Shown here: one piece after another, positions 40,331 through 50,954 of the stretch | Layout of the letters: the number at the start of each line of letters is the position of its first letter | Numbering within the stretch: position 1 is the stretch's first letter | From: Plenodomus lindquistii | Taxonomy: Eukaryota; Ascomycota; Dothideomycetes; Pleosporales; Leptosphaeriaceae | DNA length: 64,000 nt | Direction of reading: 5' to 3' | Assembly (NCBI GenBank): GCA_025504975.1 | Contig: JANUWI010000001.1 | Location: 2,728,001 to 2,792,000, forward strand | Notes under the pieces: model-generated | Databases searched by the model: none | What the model saw: the letters and a program-made list of their open reading frames with translations, nothing else | Told to the model about the DNA's origin: nothing | Position numbers and translations under genes: made by a program

Positions 40331-40952
40331 TTGTTATAATATTATGAACGCAAGGATCGTCAGCGCTAGCACTACCATCCGAAGTTCTACCAGATTTAGC
40401 GAGGTCCCGCACGTTTCCCCGCATTTTGTAGTGCTAACCCCAGTTACTACGACAGCCGTTGGCCAACACCAAGCCTTTCAGAGACCTGTTCTCCGCTGCC
40501 TTGTCCACATGGGTATAGGTATGCGGTGATCGCTCCAGCAGGCCTTAGGCCGTAGTAGGAAAACGGATGCCCTCCTGCCCGCCTCGGGCCATTGGACTTG
40601 GTACTTGTGTTGAAACTATACACAGCTGGCGCTACAAGCCTCGACGACGAATGGTACGTTAGTTCGAAGTTTCAATGCATGCGTTCACATGGTTGACACG
40701 AGTCGTGCCCAGTTTTTCTCTCTCTCTCACCCACACAAATGCCAGGACCTTGACGGTTTGGCATTCGTCATGTGGAGAATCTAGGGACGCCACTCATTTA
40801 CCCCATTCCAAGCGGTGATGCTGGCGAGTCTTATGTTAGCTTGGCTTGGGCAGACGAGGATGGCCAGGCCGGCATAAATAGCGGCGTCATCGCCGTTTCG
40901 TTCAGCACAGGGAGTCAAATCGTTTGAGCTTGCATATCACAGTCTGTTCAGC
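40331..40952. other. upstream region of the GH3 gene
   Basis: This is normal-composition DNA with no convincing gene. It holds a CT-rich run near 40718-40730 and a TATA-like ATAAATAG at about 40875, roughly 75 bp before the GH3 start, which could serve as its promoter. A short frame of 61 codons at 40344 shows no family features and is probably chance. Confidence 0.5.
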
Positions 40953-41741
40953 ATGGTGCGCTCTACGTTGTTGCTTGCTTGTGCCGCTGCTGCTTCGGCT
41001 CAGTTCAACATTACCCATTCGCAGTACGAGACTAGTCCACCAGTCTACCCATCCCGTGAGTCCACGAAAGAGGATACGATATGTTCAAAAATTGGGAGCA
41101 ACTGACAATTGTCACAGCCAACATCACGGGCGTAGGCGGATGGTCCGATGCGCTGGAAAGAGCGCGAGATTTCGTCGCCCAGCTCTCAATCGAAGAAAAG
41201 GCTCGCATGGTCACCGGTATGCTTACCATGTTGTTGCTCGCCCCCTAATCTCAGTACTGATCCTATACTAGGAACGCCAGGGCCATGTGTTGGCAATGTC
41301 GCCCCAATACCGCGCTTGAATTTCAGTGGCCTTTGCCTCCATGACGGTCCCCTTGCAATTCGTCAAGCGGTCTACGCCTCGGTATTCCCCGCCCAACTGT
41401 CTGCTGCTGCATCGTGGGATCGTGCGCTCACCCGCCAACGAGGACTCTACATGGCCCGCGAGTTCCGTGGCAAAGGCGCACATGTAGCACTGGGTCCAGC
41501 AATAGGGCCATTGGGTAGATCACCCTACGGTGGCCGCAACTGGGAGGGCTTTAGTCCAGATCCATATCTCTCCGGAGAGCTTGTAGCCGAAACTGTCATT
41601 GGAATGCAAGATGCGGGTGTCCAGGCTACTACTAAACACTATATTGTCAACGAGCAAGAAATTCAGCGCAACCCATCTGTTAATGCTAATGGGACAACGA
41701 TTGAGGCACTGAGTGCCAATGTCGGCGATAAGGCGATGCAC
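40953..41741 (+). pseudogene. secreted GH3 beta-glucosidase, 5' fragment
   Basis: The fragment has three exons: 40953-41055, 41118-41216 and 41272-~41741, with GT-AG introns of 62 and 55 nt. It starts with a signal peptide (MVRSTLLLACAAAASA). GH3 N-domain motifs then follow: GPCVGN, FSGLCLHDGPLAIR, SAAASWDR, EFRGKGAHVALGP, GRSPYGGRNWEGFSPDPYL and KHYIVNEQEIQRNP. The match ends right after DKAMH, where fungal homologues continue ELYLWPF. Our frame instead runs into unrelated residues and stops at 41984. The rest of the enzyme is found at ~47515-49124. The family is extracellular, releases glucose from beta-glucosides and cello-oligosaccharides, and is induced on plant biomass. This copy cannot make the full enzyme. 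Confidence 0.88.
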
Positions 41742-41931
41742 GCTCACGAAGAGGCACGTTGTACGTGTCCGACAGTGTTCAAAGTGCACGAAAATTACAA
41801 TCTGTGGCATTCGATTGATGTGGCTAGTACTGCTCCAAGGCAACACAATCATCTGACTATCAACGTTATTTATCGTGCAATCATCACAGCTTCCTCCCCG
41901 TGGTCGCGAATGTCTTGTAACCGCCGGGCCT

Positions 41932-42782
41932 TCAGTGTTTCTCGTCTTCCTTCTTTGAGGACCAGTCAACGTCAAGCAAGTTAAGACGGCTCTGCGCGCT
42001 AGACTTGCCCATAGACTTCGCAAATGCGCTGGCGTGGAATGCGCCACCCTTGAATTTGCTGCTTTTTTGACGTCGAAGTTGCTTAGCCAGCGTCGCAATC
42101 TGCTGATCCTTGGCGGGAGAGTTGCTGCAGATGGCGCGGTCGCTGGGGTCCTCATGCACTACCGGAGTGACCGGGTTCGCGAGCTCGCTTGCAGAGCGAA
42201 TCGGCAGGCGGATGCGCTCTGCTGCCACCTCCACGTCGTTTTCTGCTTCAGCAACTGCTGCCGAATCCTCAAAGTCAACACCAGCTAGATCTTCATCATA
42301 ATCCATCACGTCCACTTGTCCTCTCTCACTGTTGTCCTCGACACCGCAGCTGTCTCTCTCCTCCTTTGTCATGCCCGTCATGTCTTCCATTCGGAATTCG
42401 TGCAGCTCATCCAGCTCCATGCGCAGGTCGGAAAGTGTTTCTAGCGAGCTAGTATCTTGTTTGCGCGTTGCGTTATCGAGACAAGTCTGATACATGTGTT
42501 CTGCTGAGCGGCGCCAGCCGTCGGCCTTATCCCACGTGTCGTGGGCGCAAGCAAGAACGATGCAGTACTTGATGATGTAGAATGGAGGAAGTGTAGGATC
42601 CCTAATTCTGCATGTCAGACCGAGGAAAGCGAAAGAGAAGGATCGTGCTGGCACGCGCGGGGCACTTGCGTTAGATTGTGCTTCGCCTCCGCGATGCATT
42701 TGTCGATGAGACCGTCTTCGAATGAATTGCAGACTTGGTCATACTGTTGCTGGTACAGCGAGCCCGGGTTTGGGTCTGACAT
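41932..42782 (-). CDS. acidic protein of unknown function, cassette gene 1
   Basis: I model two exons, 42655-42782 and 41932-42607, with a 47-nt intron (donor GTGCCA, acceptor GCAG) giving 267 aa. A start 12 codons upstream at 42818 is also open. The junction reads LTQVPRAIRDPTLPPFYIIKYCIVL. The N-terminal half looks like a compact helical region (YDQVCNSFEDGLIDKCIAEAKH, then FYIIKYCIVLACAHDTWDKAD). The middle is very acidic (about residues 140-190, DYDEDLAGVDFEDSAA), and the end is basic-polar with EDEKH. No signal peptide or catalytic motif is visible. It is transcribed away from the large cassette gene at 43146 with 363 bp between starts. I do not recognise a named family. Both genes lie between the two halves of the GH3 gene. 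Confidence 0.68.
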
Positions 42783-43145
42783 GGTCGGTAGATGCAGAAG
42801 TCGAAGAAATTCTACCACGTTCGATTTTGGTGGTGCTGGTGGTGAGGTAGATGGCGGCGGTGATGTTGGTTGGTGAGAGAGCGGCGACAGGCGACAGGCG
42901 ACAGGCGAGTGACCGCCAAGCCCAGTGTTTGCTCATGTGCGTCACAATACCCAACGAGCAAACAGCGACGCGCACGCGAATTTTGGATTGGGGGGATCAA
43001 GCTCGTGCGTCTCTCTGCCTTTGCCTTCCTCTCTCACCAACAACCTCGCACGTCGACACCGCAAGCCCATACTGGAGCGCATGCGACACGTAAGTACACT
43101 GCAACACAGACAGCCAGGAACTCCTTTTTTTAATTCAAGAGTAGC
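42783..43145. promoter_or_regulatory. shared divergent promoter region of the two cassette genes
   Basis: This 363-bp stretch separates two divergent starts. It contains a short tandem GGCGACA repeat around 42885-42907 and a CT-rich stretch near 43010-43035 on the side of the large gene. Shared regulation is inferred from geometry only. Confidence 0.5.
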
Positions 43146-46100
43146 ATGCCACCTTCTGGTAGATCCCGCGCGGGAGGAGACTCTGGCGATAGCGACGCGT
43201 ACAACCCCACCGACAACCCTACGAGCGACGGCTCAGAGCGTGAGAGTGAGGACCTGTCTCCAGTCGAGGACTTTCCAGTCGGCCAGCGGAAACGTCAGCC
43301 AGAGAAGAAAGTCGCGCCGCCAAAGAAGAGACTTCGCCTCACACGCCTAGCACGCAGCTCAGCACGCAGCTCAAGTGGTCCAGTCATCAATGCGCCTCTA
43401 CAAGCACGCAACTGGGGTCCACTCCGACTCGTCGCTTCCAAGCACACAGCCAACCTCAATAAATGGCTTGACGTACGTGAGACGCTTTCCGTCACTGAGG
43501 AAGTCGTTCCTAGCCCCCTTTCTGCTATCGGGTCCCATCTCACCCCGCTTGGCGAGCTTCCAGATATGCCTGGCAGACGGTACAAATACGAAGTGGAACT
43601 TGTCGAACTTCCCATTAACTGGGATCCCCAAGACAAGAAGGGCGATAGTAGGACCTTTAATCGCATGCCGCTGGCCGCTCAGCGTTCCGATCTGCGCCGG
43701 TATAACAAAAAAATCAAAACCTGGAGAATCCATGTCTGGAACGACGCATCGCCCAAGGACCAGCAGAAGAAGCTGCGGCTTTATCCCGAAGTTCAGATCA
43801 TCGACTCGATGGAGCAAAAATTATGGCTTGGCAAGATCAAGACACAAAAGCGCCCTACCTATTCGGTACCGCCGCCGATTGTTGAACCTTACAAGACCAT
43901 TCGTCTGGGTGGGCCATTGGACATAAACGTATGTCCGACAGATTCAGCCGCCGCGAGAGTTGCCGCAGAGGCTTGTCGGCTTCTGAACAAGTATCCTTTG
44001 GAAATCGACCCCGCCGAATTCCCTGAAACTGTCAGACCCGGCAGAGGCAAAACATGCGCCATGCGAACATTGATCGAACTACAAGCCATGCTCAAGATCA
44101 AGGAACAGTTCGATTTTCGCACCATGCGATACATATTTCAATCCACAGTTCAAGAATCCAGCGCCTACTGCCTAAAGCCACCGGTAGTTGTCAATACATA
44201 TAAAGACTCAAGACTGCTATACGAGGTGAACTTTCCGACATTCACGCTTCAAGATATCTCCAACAATAGCGGCAGGTGGACTCGCATTACATTCACAGAG
44301 GGTGTATACACGGAAGAAATCATCGACGCCCTTCCGGATCCTCCAAGTTGGTGGGGCTTCGAGTATACCGCGACAGCACTACCCAAAGGGCAGGAGACTT
44401 TGATTCCTGTGGCTAAAATGGTCAAACTCGCCAACTACGTCGCATGGCAGAGCTTTGGCTACGTGGGAACACGAGATGCTATGCTCTTAGCGCCTCGTAC
44501 CTTAGTTGATGGATCCCGGGCCCGATCGACACATCTTGCAGGGCCTTTTCTAGGCAAACAAATATTCAATGTCCAGGCTCATGGTGGTGGTGCCAGGTTC
44601 AGGCTCTCGACTACTGTAGCCAAAACCATCTCCGGCTCTGTACCTGAGTTCTTAACTTCTCTGCGACCTGCAGTTTACGCCATGGCCCTTCAGAGTATGT
44701 ACCGAGTCTTCCTGCAAGGCAAAGGTATCCTTCGGGCGATCGAGGAGTTCGCCATTGCGTTGGACGAGTTAAGATTACGGAAGTCAATACTGAGCACCAA
44801 GACGTACTGCGCATGCGGACCTCACCTTGAGCAAAAGAGGAAAACTGCTCATTTTTGCATGCTTTGTCTGAGTTTGCAGATCTGCTCCGAAATGTCCTGG
44901 ACTGTGGACAATCGCCTGGTATGCAACTCACACTTCAAAAATGGTCCGCCGCCTCAATACGAATACATGGAACACAAGATCAGAGCGGCATGCGTTCAGC
45001 TCGAGCAAGGCTCACTTGCGCCGGAAGTCCGCGCGGTGATAAAGGCTGCCCTCTGCAAAGATGTCCTTTCAGACAATCGTTTCAAAGATGTATACAACGG
45101 AATACGTGCTGAGGATCATCCCGAGTATGGAATTGCGTCTTCTGTCGATGCGATCTACCCTCTGTGGATGGACAACGATTCGTTCTATGTACATCACGAA
45201 GATAACGTCGGGATTACGACTGAGTTTGCCAACTGCATGAAGGGCGACGATCTTCCTCTTGTATTGGCTTCAGCAGCACATGCATTGGATGCCAAAGCCG
45301 AGGGTGAGTATCTCGAGAACATCGAGCTGATGTTCGACCACTACTCTAGGATCCGAACGATTATTCCTTATGGGAAGGATGATCGGATGAAATACGCGAG
45401 CGCCCAGCCCCCTGAGTGGTGGCTTTCATACCTGAAGATGATGAGATCAGGTGTTTTTGATGGCAGTCCACCGATTTACGACAGGGATTGGAGGACTCAA
45501 AGCATAACTCTGTCGCCCTGGAGTGATCAAGACATCGCGCGCCTTGATAAGATATGTGTGGAGATTGAGCACGATCCCACCATCAATCCTAAGGGTTTGC
45601 GACTACCACGGGGACCGCCATCTGCAGGGAGAGCTGGTGCGCCATGGTTGTTCAATTCCAAACATATGTTCAAGAACCATGGCTGGGATTACAATGGATG
45701 TCTGTTCCAGGAGAGGTTCACGAGGATGGACACAGCGTGCGATCTGGCCAACGATCACGAAAATGAGAGCCCAGAGACATTGTTTCTGACATGCGTGGTC
45801 CTATGGTTCCTCCTAGACGGAGGCAAAGATGAAGTGTTAGGGCTTCGGATGACCGTGTTCAGACGGCACGCCCTCCGCTTCTCCATTGGGCGTGCGCTAC
45901 ACGTTGAGCCAGGCTCAATCATGGTAACTGGATGGAAAGCGAAGTATGATACCCCCCCACTTGTTGTAACTTTTTTACTGACATTACTGCTAGGCACCCA
46001 ACCTCCCTTGCAGACTACGACAATGCTCGGCGCACCATCACTATGGAATCGTGGATCATGAATCGGTAAGCCACTGCTATCTCTCTTTCTTGGACCTTTT

Positions 46101-47284
46101 GCTAACATCTCCGACTCTAGCGGCAAGGCGGCATGTGAGTTATTGGATCTCCATGTAAATTACCTGGACTATTGCTGACCATTCCATAGATTCGACTGAG
46201 CCTGCTGGAGTAGCAGCGTGGACTGAAGTGATCCGCCATTTTCCTCGAACTTCAAAGTTCTGGGACACTTATCCACCTAAGCAGGGCTCCAAGCCGATAG
46301 AGTGGCCCAGTGATTGGCGAGCCATTCGTTTTGCAGTGGATCCAATGAAACCGATCGTCGACGATGAGCCCATCTCAGACGGTGAAGACGAGTACGGATT
46401 CGACATCCGCGATTTCGATGCAGCAGAAGATAATGATGGGCTGGATACCAGCGGCCTAGACCCCGCATTCGTTGGATCGCAGTCGCTTCCCATGACCATG
46501 GCCAAGCTCACAGAAGACAATAAGTTCTTGTTGTCTCTTGCTGAACATCTACCTGAGGATGCGCTGGAGCGTTACAACGAAGTCATCTCAACGTGGCAGG
46601 CGTACATTGCCAAAGGTCTACCTGAGAGTGCTCCCGATGATCAGCCGGATCCAGAAGCAACACCTCCTGCGTCCGGCGGACACACGACTTCAGATGCACC
46701 GCCGCCTGCATCCGGTGGACACTCCACTTCAGATGCACCGTCTTCTGCACCCAGCGGCAAGCCTGGTTCAGATGCAACATATCGGCGAAGTTTGTTCATC
46801 GCCGCTATCATAGATCTGCTCACTATTCACGACTTCCAGAACCCTTTCGACATCGAAGCATTGTCCATGTGGACTCTACAGGGTTGGCAGCAGATCAATG
46901 AGGGCATAGATCGCGTATTCACAGAAGCTGAGATCGTCTCATTCTGTGTCGCGCTTCACGATCAAGGTCACCTGAAGTGAGTGAACCATGCCTTTCGCAC
47001 AATGTTACTTTTTTTGACACACAACAGGCACCTCCCGGGCGAGAACTTTTTCATCTACAAAGTATGAGCGGACTTTTCTGGGTTCCTCCGGCATTGTTGA
47101 GTGGAACCTAGAGTGTGTGCTGCGTGCGACTTCACAAGAGCACTGGTACAAGGGCAAAGCAAAAAGACTACCGCGGACAGTTGAGGACTTGTCAGGCATC
47201 TTGGGGTCTTTGTGGTTGGCAGGAGAAGGGTGTGAATGGTTAGACGGGTTGCGCACCTTTTACCTTGAAGCTCTTAGTTCATAG
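43146..47284 (+). CDS. large Cys-cluster protein of unknown function, cassette gene 2
   Basis: I model exons 43146-45943, 45994-46065, 46121-46134, 46190-46966 and 47028-47284 (1305 aa). The introns are 50-61 nt, and the third exon is only 14 nt. The N-terminus is Ser/acidic, then has a basic cluster at residues ~48-70 (RKRQPEKK...PPKKRLRL) that fits a nuclear localisation signal. A Cys/His cluster at 555-596 is spaced C-x-C-x13-C-x2-C-x5-C-x12-C-x2-H, suggesting a zinc-binding fold. Near residues 1100-1140 there are three 13-residue repeats of the type PPASGGHTTSDA. The last intron uses a weak donor (AAG|GTCACC). Using the better GTGAGT at 46977 would stop at 47067, but the longer version keeps a clean 85-codon coding tail. 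No transposase, kinase or polymerase motif was recognised. Confidence 0.65.
46655..46773 (+). repeat. in-frame tandem repeat coding three 13-residue units
   Basis: The DNA repeats in a 39-bp register (CCTGCATCCGGTGGACAC-like core), coding PPASGGHTTSDA, PPPASGGHSTSDA and SSAPSGKPGSDA. It is an unstructured Pro/Ser/Gly linker in the large cassette protein and is likely to vary in copy number. Confidence 0.8.
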
Positions 47285-47514
47285 CACCATATGGCCCAAG
47301 TCAGGATCGCCAGCGCTATAGTTACCAAACCTATACCGCAACTCAACACCACAATGCAAGCGCAAATAGAAACTTAAGGTATACCTATGTTAACAACATG
47401 TAGACGCGCTACTTACGTAACTACACATCTCCCCTCCGAACCGTTTTCCAGCGTGGTCATTGATTGCTCATTTCTTCAAATCGTCGACACATTTGCTGAT
47501 TGCGCACTCTAGGA
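47285..47514. other. cassette-to-GH3 junction region
   Basis: No coding sequence is recognised. The right limit of the inserted DNA must lie here or slightly beyond, since GH3-like residues are readable from about 47525. A candidate terminal word ACGTACAA (47523-47530) is the reverse complement of TTGTACGT at 41759-41766, but eight bases is weak evidence. Confidence 0.45.
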
Positions 47515-49124
47515 CCTGAGTACGTACAAGGGCCACCGGTGTGCATCAATTCCATACTGACTTTGAACCACGTAGACATGCCCGGGGGAATATTTTTCTT
47601 ATCGGCTAGCCCCTCCTTCTTTGGAGGTAACGTAACTACGGCAGTGTAAGTCGAAATTGCTTTTTGATTATGTTGCACAACTCTGATGAGTTACTGGTGT
47701 GTAGGAATAATGGCACGATTTCGACGGCGCGCCTCGACGATATGATCCATCGTATAATGACTCCGTACTACTACCTGAAGCAGGATCAAGCTTTTCCCCT
47801 TGTGGACGGCTATACCCCGAAGATAGGCTTCTACCCATCAGCGAATTACGTTAATAATTTCACGCTTGGCCCAGTCGTAGATGTCCGCCGGCTAGAGCAC
47901 ACTAGGTTGATCCGAGACCTCGGCGCCGCTGGAACAGTACTCCTGAAGAACCTCAACTCATCTCTCCCCCTGAAGAAACCAATGAACATAGGCGTATTTG
48001 GAAACGATGCAGCAGACTACACCGTTGGCCAATACTCCCTTGTGCTAACCGGCACCAGTCTTGCCAATGGTGACTACGACATAGGTACTTTGGCCGTGGG
48101 TGGTGGTAGTGGTACGGGAAGATTCACATACGTCGTTTCACCTCTAGAGGCAATCAAGAGTCGCGCTCAATCGTACGGTGCTCTCGTACAGTACATTACC
48201 GACAACCAAGCCATCACCGGCGGGAGTCTCTCGTCTCTCGCTCCACTACCCCTAGACGTATGCATCGTATTCCTGAAGTCCTGGGCTTCGGAGGGGTTCG
48301 ATCGTGCTTCTCTCATTGCTGAATGGAACTCTACAGCAGTTGTTGAGTCTGTCGCCGCTACTTGTACTAATACAGTTGTTGTCCTCCATGGTACATCCCC
48401 TAATGTTCTGCCGTGGGCTGACAATCCTAATGTCACTGCGATTCTGGCCGCACATATGCCGGGGCAAGAATCTGGAAATTCTCTTACAGACATCTTGTGG
48501 GGTGATGTTGATCCCTCTGGACGATTGCCTTACACCATCGCTAAGAACGAGACGGATTACGCAAAGAACATTGTCAACAGCACCGAGTTGCTTGGAACAG
48601 CCGACCCCAACGCATGGCAAGCTGATTTTGTGGAGGGTAATCTCATCGACTACAAAGAGTTCGACGCCGAGGACAAAGGTGTGGCATACGAATTTGGATA
48701 TGGTTTAAGCTACACCAGTTTCAACGTCACGGATTTGCAGATTACTGTTGCTGTCGCCAACGCATCTCGTGTTCCGAGCCAGATCGCGCCCATCCAGCCA
48801 GGCGGAAATGTGGACCTATGGGCAAATATGGCAACAGTGGGCGTGACTGTATCCAATACCGGCCGTGTGTCTGGATCGGTGGTGCCTCAGTTGTACTTGT
48901 CCTTTCCCAGCGAAGCTGACGCGCCCGTAAAGAGTCTCCGGGGTTTCGAGAAAGTGGCTTTGAGCCCGGGATCCTCGGCAACCGTGCAATTTCCGCTCAC
49001 TCGACGGGACCTTAGCTATTGGGATGTCGTGGCGCAGACATGGACGCTGCCGGTCGAAGCCATTACTGTGCGTGTCGGCTTCAGCTCGAGAGACTTGTCG
49101 CTACAAGGGAGTCTCACTGTCTAG
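47515..49124 (+). pseudogene. secreted GH3 beta-glucosidase, 3' fragment
   Basis: The fragment resumes with RATGVH-like residues at about 47524-47550. It then has a probable small frameshift, DMPGGIFFLSASPSFFGGNVTTAV, a 59-nt GT-AG intron (47646-47704), and a continuous exon 47705-49124. That exon reads NNGTISTARLDDMIHRIMTPYYYL, then AAGTVLLKNLNSSLPL, HMPGQESGNSLTDILWGDVDPSGRLPYTIAK and FGYGLSYTSF, and ends in a fibronectin-III-like domain finishing QGSLTV. These are the GH3 C-terminal domains. Between the two fragments roughly 60 residues are missing, including the segment that in the family carries the nucleophile Asp (SDW motif). The two pieces are otherwise well preserved, so the break looks recent. 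Confidence 0.85.
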
Positions 49125-49867
49125 TCGAGATGGTCGACTTGGTTCCATATATACGAACAAACTCGGCTCTTATTAATCTGCAACAACGGGAAAGCATTTA
49201 CTAAACCCAGCACAACGTCACAGCAACTGTACTAGATGCCTTATATTGTTTACTCTTCTTGGAGGATGCATGGTGAACAATATGAAACGATCCGTGTTTA
49301 TAGCTTCAAGTGTCTCAGATTACGCCTTGCTGTGATGCTGTCCAAATAATTATAATATTGAGTCGAATGGGAAGGGAAAGACTGAAGATTCCACGCACCC
49401 GAGCGTCCGTTCGAGGCTTTCCTACAATAGCGGACAGTCATTCAAGAAGTCCCACGGTAGTAGACAGTATCGGACCTGGTAAGGACCCCATGTATAGGGA
49501 GTTGTAGGTTTGGTTTCTCGATATGGTACTACGCTTCCAAGGGGGGATAGGGACCTAATAAATACGAGCTACTTCCTACATATGTCTATATTCCAAATGA
49601 GGCTTTACCCTTTGTAACTAAACTTTGCTCCGCACGCATAGTGACAATCATACCTCCGCCGGCTCCTGTGTAGCTGCGGCTCCGCTCACAGGCAGGCTTT
49701 CTATATGTAGTACCACGATCAATCCAGCAATCTTGAGCTGCATGAGCTGCTTTCCTTGGTAAAACTTATTGAAACCACTTCCTACTTGGTCTATTACTCG
49801 ATCTGTCGTGTCTTTGCCATGTTTTAGGCACAGAGCACTGCAGCAAATTCTCAATTCTTAAGTTACA
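49125..49867. other. intergenic region
   Basis: It holds the 3' flank of the GH3 fragment and the promoter side of the alcohol dehydrogenase. Several short frames exist without family features. Nothing else is seen. Confidence 0.6.
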
Positions 49868-50954
49868 ATGCATGCGCTTACGTACCAGGGCCCGAACAAA
49901 CCGCCGAAGATCCGCGAGGTTCCGATGCCACAACTCCGACAATCCACAGATGCAATCGTCAGAGTAAAATACACGACAATTTGCGGCACCGATCTCCACA
50001 TTCTCCAAGGCGATGTAGCGACCTGTTCGGAGGGCCGTGTGCTGGGCCACGAAGGCGTAGGCGTCGTCACGTCTGTCGGTGCGGGTGTACGACTATTCCA
50101 AGAGGGCGACAAGGTGCTAATTTCCTGCATAACAAGCTGTGGGAACTGCGAGTACTGTAGGCGTGGCATGTCGTCTCATTGCACAGCTGGAGGCTGGATT
50201 CTCGGTAACTCTATCGATGGCACACAGGCTGAGTTTGTCCGAATTCCATGTGCAGATAGCAGTCTTCATATGGTTCCCCCAGGCGGAGACGAAAAGGCAC
50301 TGGTCATGCTCTCCGATATCTTTCCCACGGGACTCGAATGTGGTGTGCTCAACGGGAAAGTTTCTCCAGGGTCGACTGTCGCGATCATTGGGGCTGGTCC
50401 GGTCGGTCTGGCAGCACTCATTACGGCGCAATTGTACTCTCCGAGCACCATCATACTAATCGACGGCGACGAAAACCGCCTCAATATTGCCAAAAGTTTT
50501 GGAGCCACTCATGTAGCGACACCAGACTTGGCGGAAAGAGTCGTCAAGGAAGTCACGTCTGGGAAGGGTTGCGACACCGTCATCGAAGCTGTAGGGATTC
50601 CAGCTACTTTCCTTCAGGGCCAAAAGATGGTTGCGCCAGGGGGTGTCATTGCAAACGTAGGCGTACACGGCGCGAAGGTTGAGTTACATCTTCAAGATCT
50701 GTGGAGCAAAAACATCGGTAGGCAGACTCGTGGAATCGAAGGCGGGGAGAAGACGTTAACTTTGATTAGCGATAACAATGAAACTGGTTGACGCCATATC
50801 TACGCCCATGTTAATGAGGCTTCTTCTGTCTGGAAAATTACCAGCTGCGCGGATGATCACACATCGGTTTGACTTCAAGGATATCGAAGGAGCGTACGCA
50901 ACATTCCAGTCTGCGCGCCAGGAAAAGTCGCTGAAAGTCATCATTGAATTTTGA
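49868..50954 (+). CDS. zinc-dependent alcohol dehydrogenase (MDR family)
   Basis: The gene has two exons, 49868-50717 and 50770-50954, with a 52-nt intron (GTAGGC...GATTAG), giving 344 aa. The second exon restores the family C-terminus (NIAITMKLVDAISTPMLMRLL ... LKVIIEF). Catalytic zinc ligands are C39 in TICGTDLH and H61-E62 in VLGHEGVG. The structural zinc site is C91-x2-C94-x2-C97-x7-C105. The Rossmann cofactor motif is GAGPVG at 175-180, followed by an acidic D in the second strand, pointing to NAD(H). It is a cytosolic medium-chain dehydrogenase oxidising alcohols to aldehydes or ketones. The exact substrate cannot be told. There is no N-terminal targeting signal. Confidence 0.93.

Noticed and set aside
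41148..41984. a single-exon 278-aa gene
   Set aside because: It mixes out-of-frame intron sequence with GH3 exon 3 and runs past the insertion point. The spliced GH3 model with a signal peptide explains it.
43295..43666. minus-strand frames inside the large cassette gene
   Set aside because: These are shadows of the 971-codon plus-strand exon and show no domain.
41759..47530. TTGTACGT/ACGTACAA as proven terminal inverted repeats of the cassette
   Set aside because: Only 8 bp, self-complementary in part (GTACGTAC) and without a matching target duplication; kept as a hint only.
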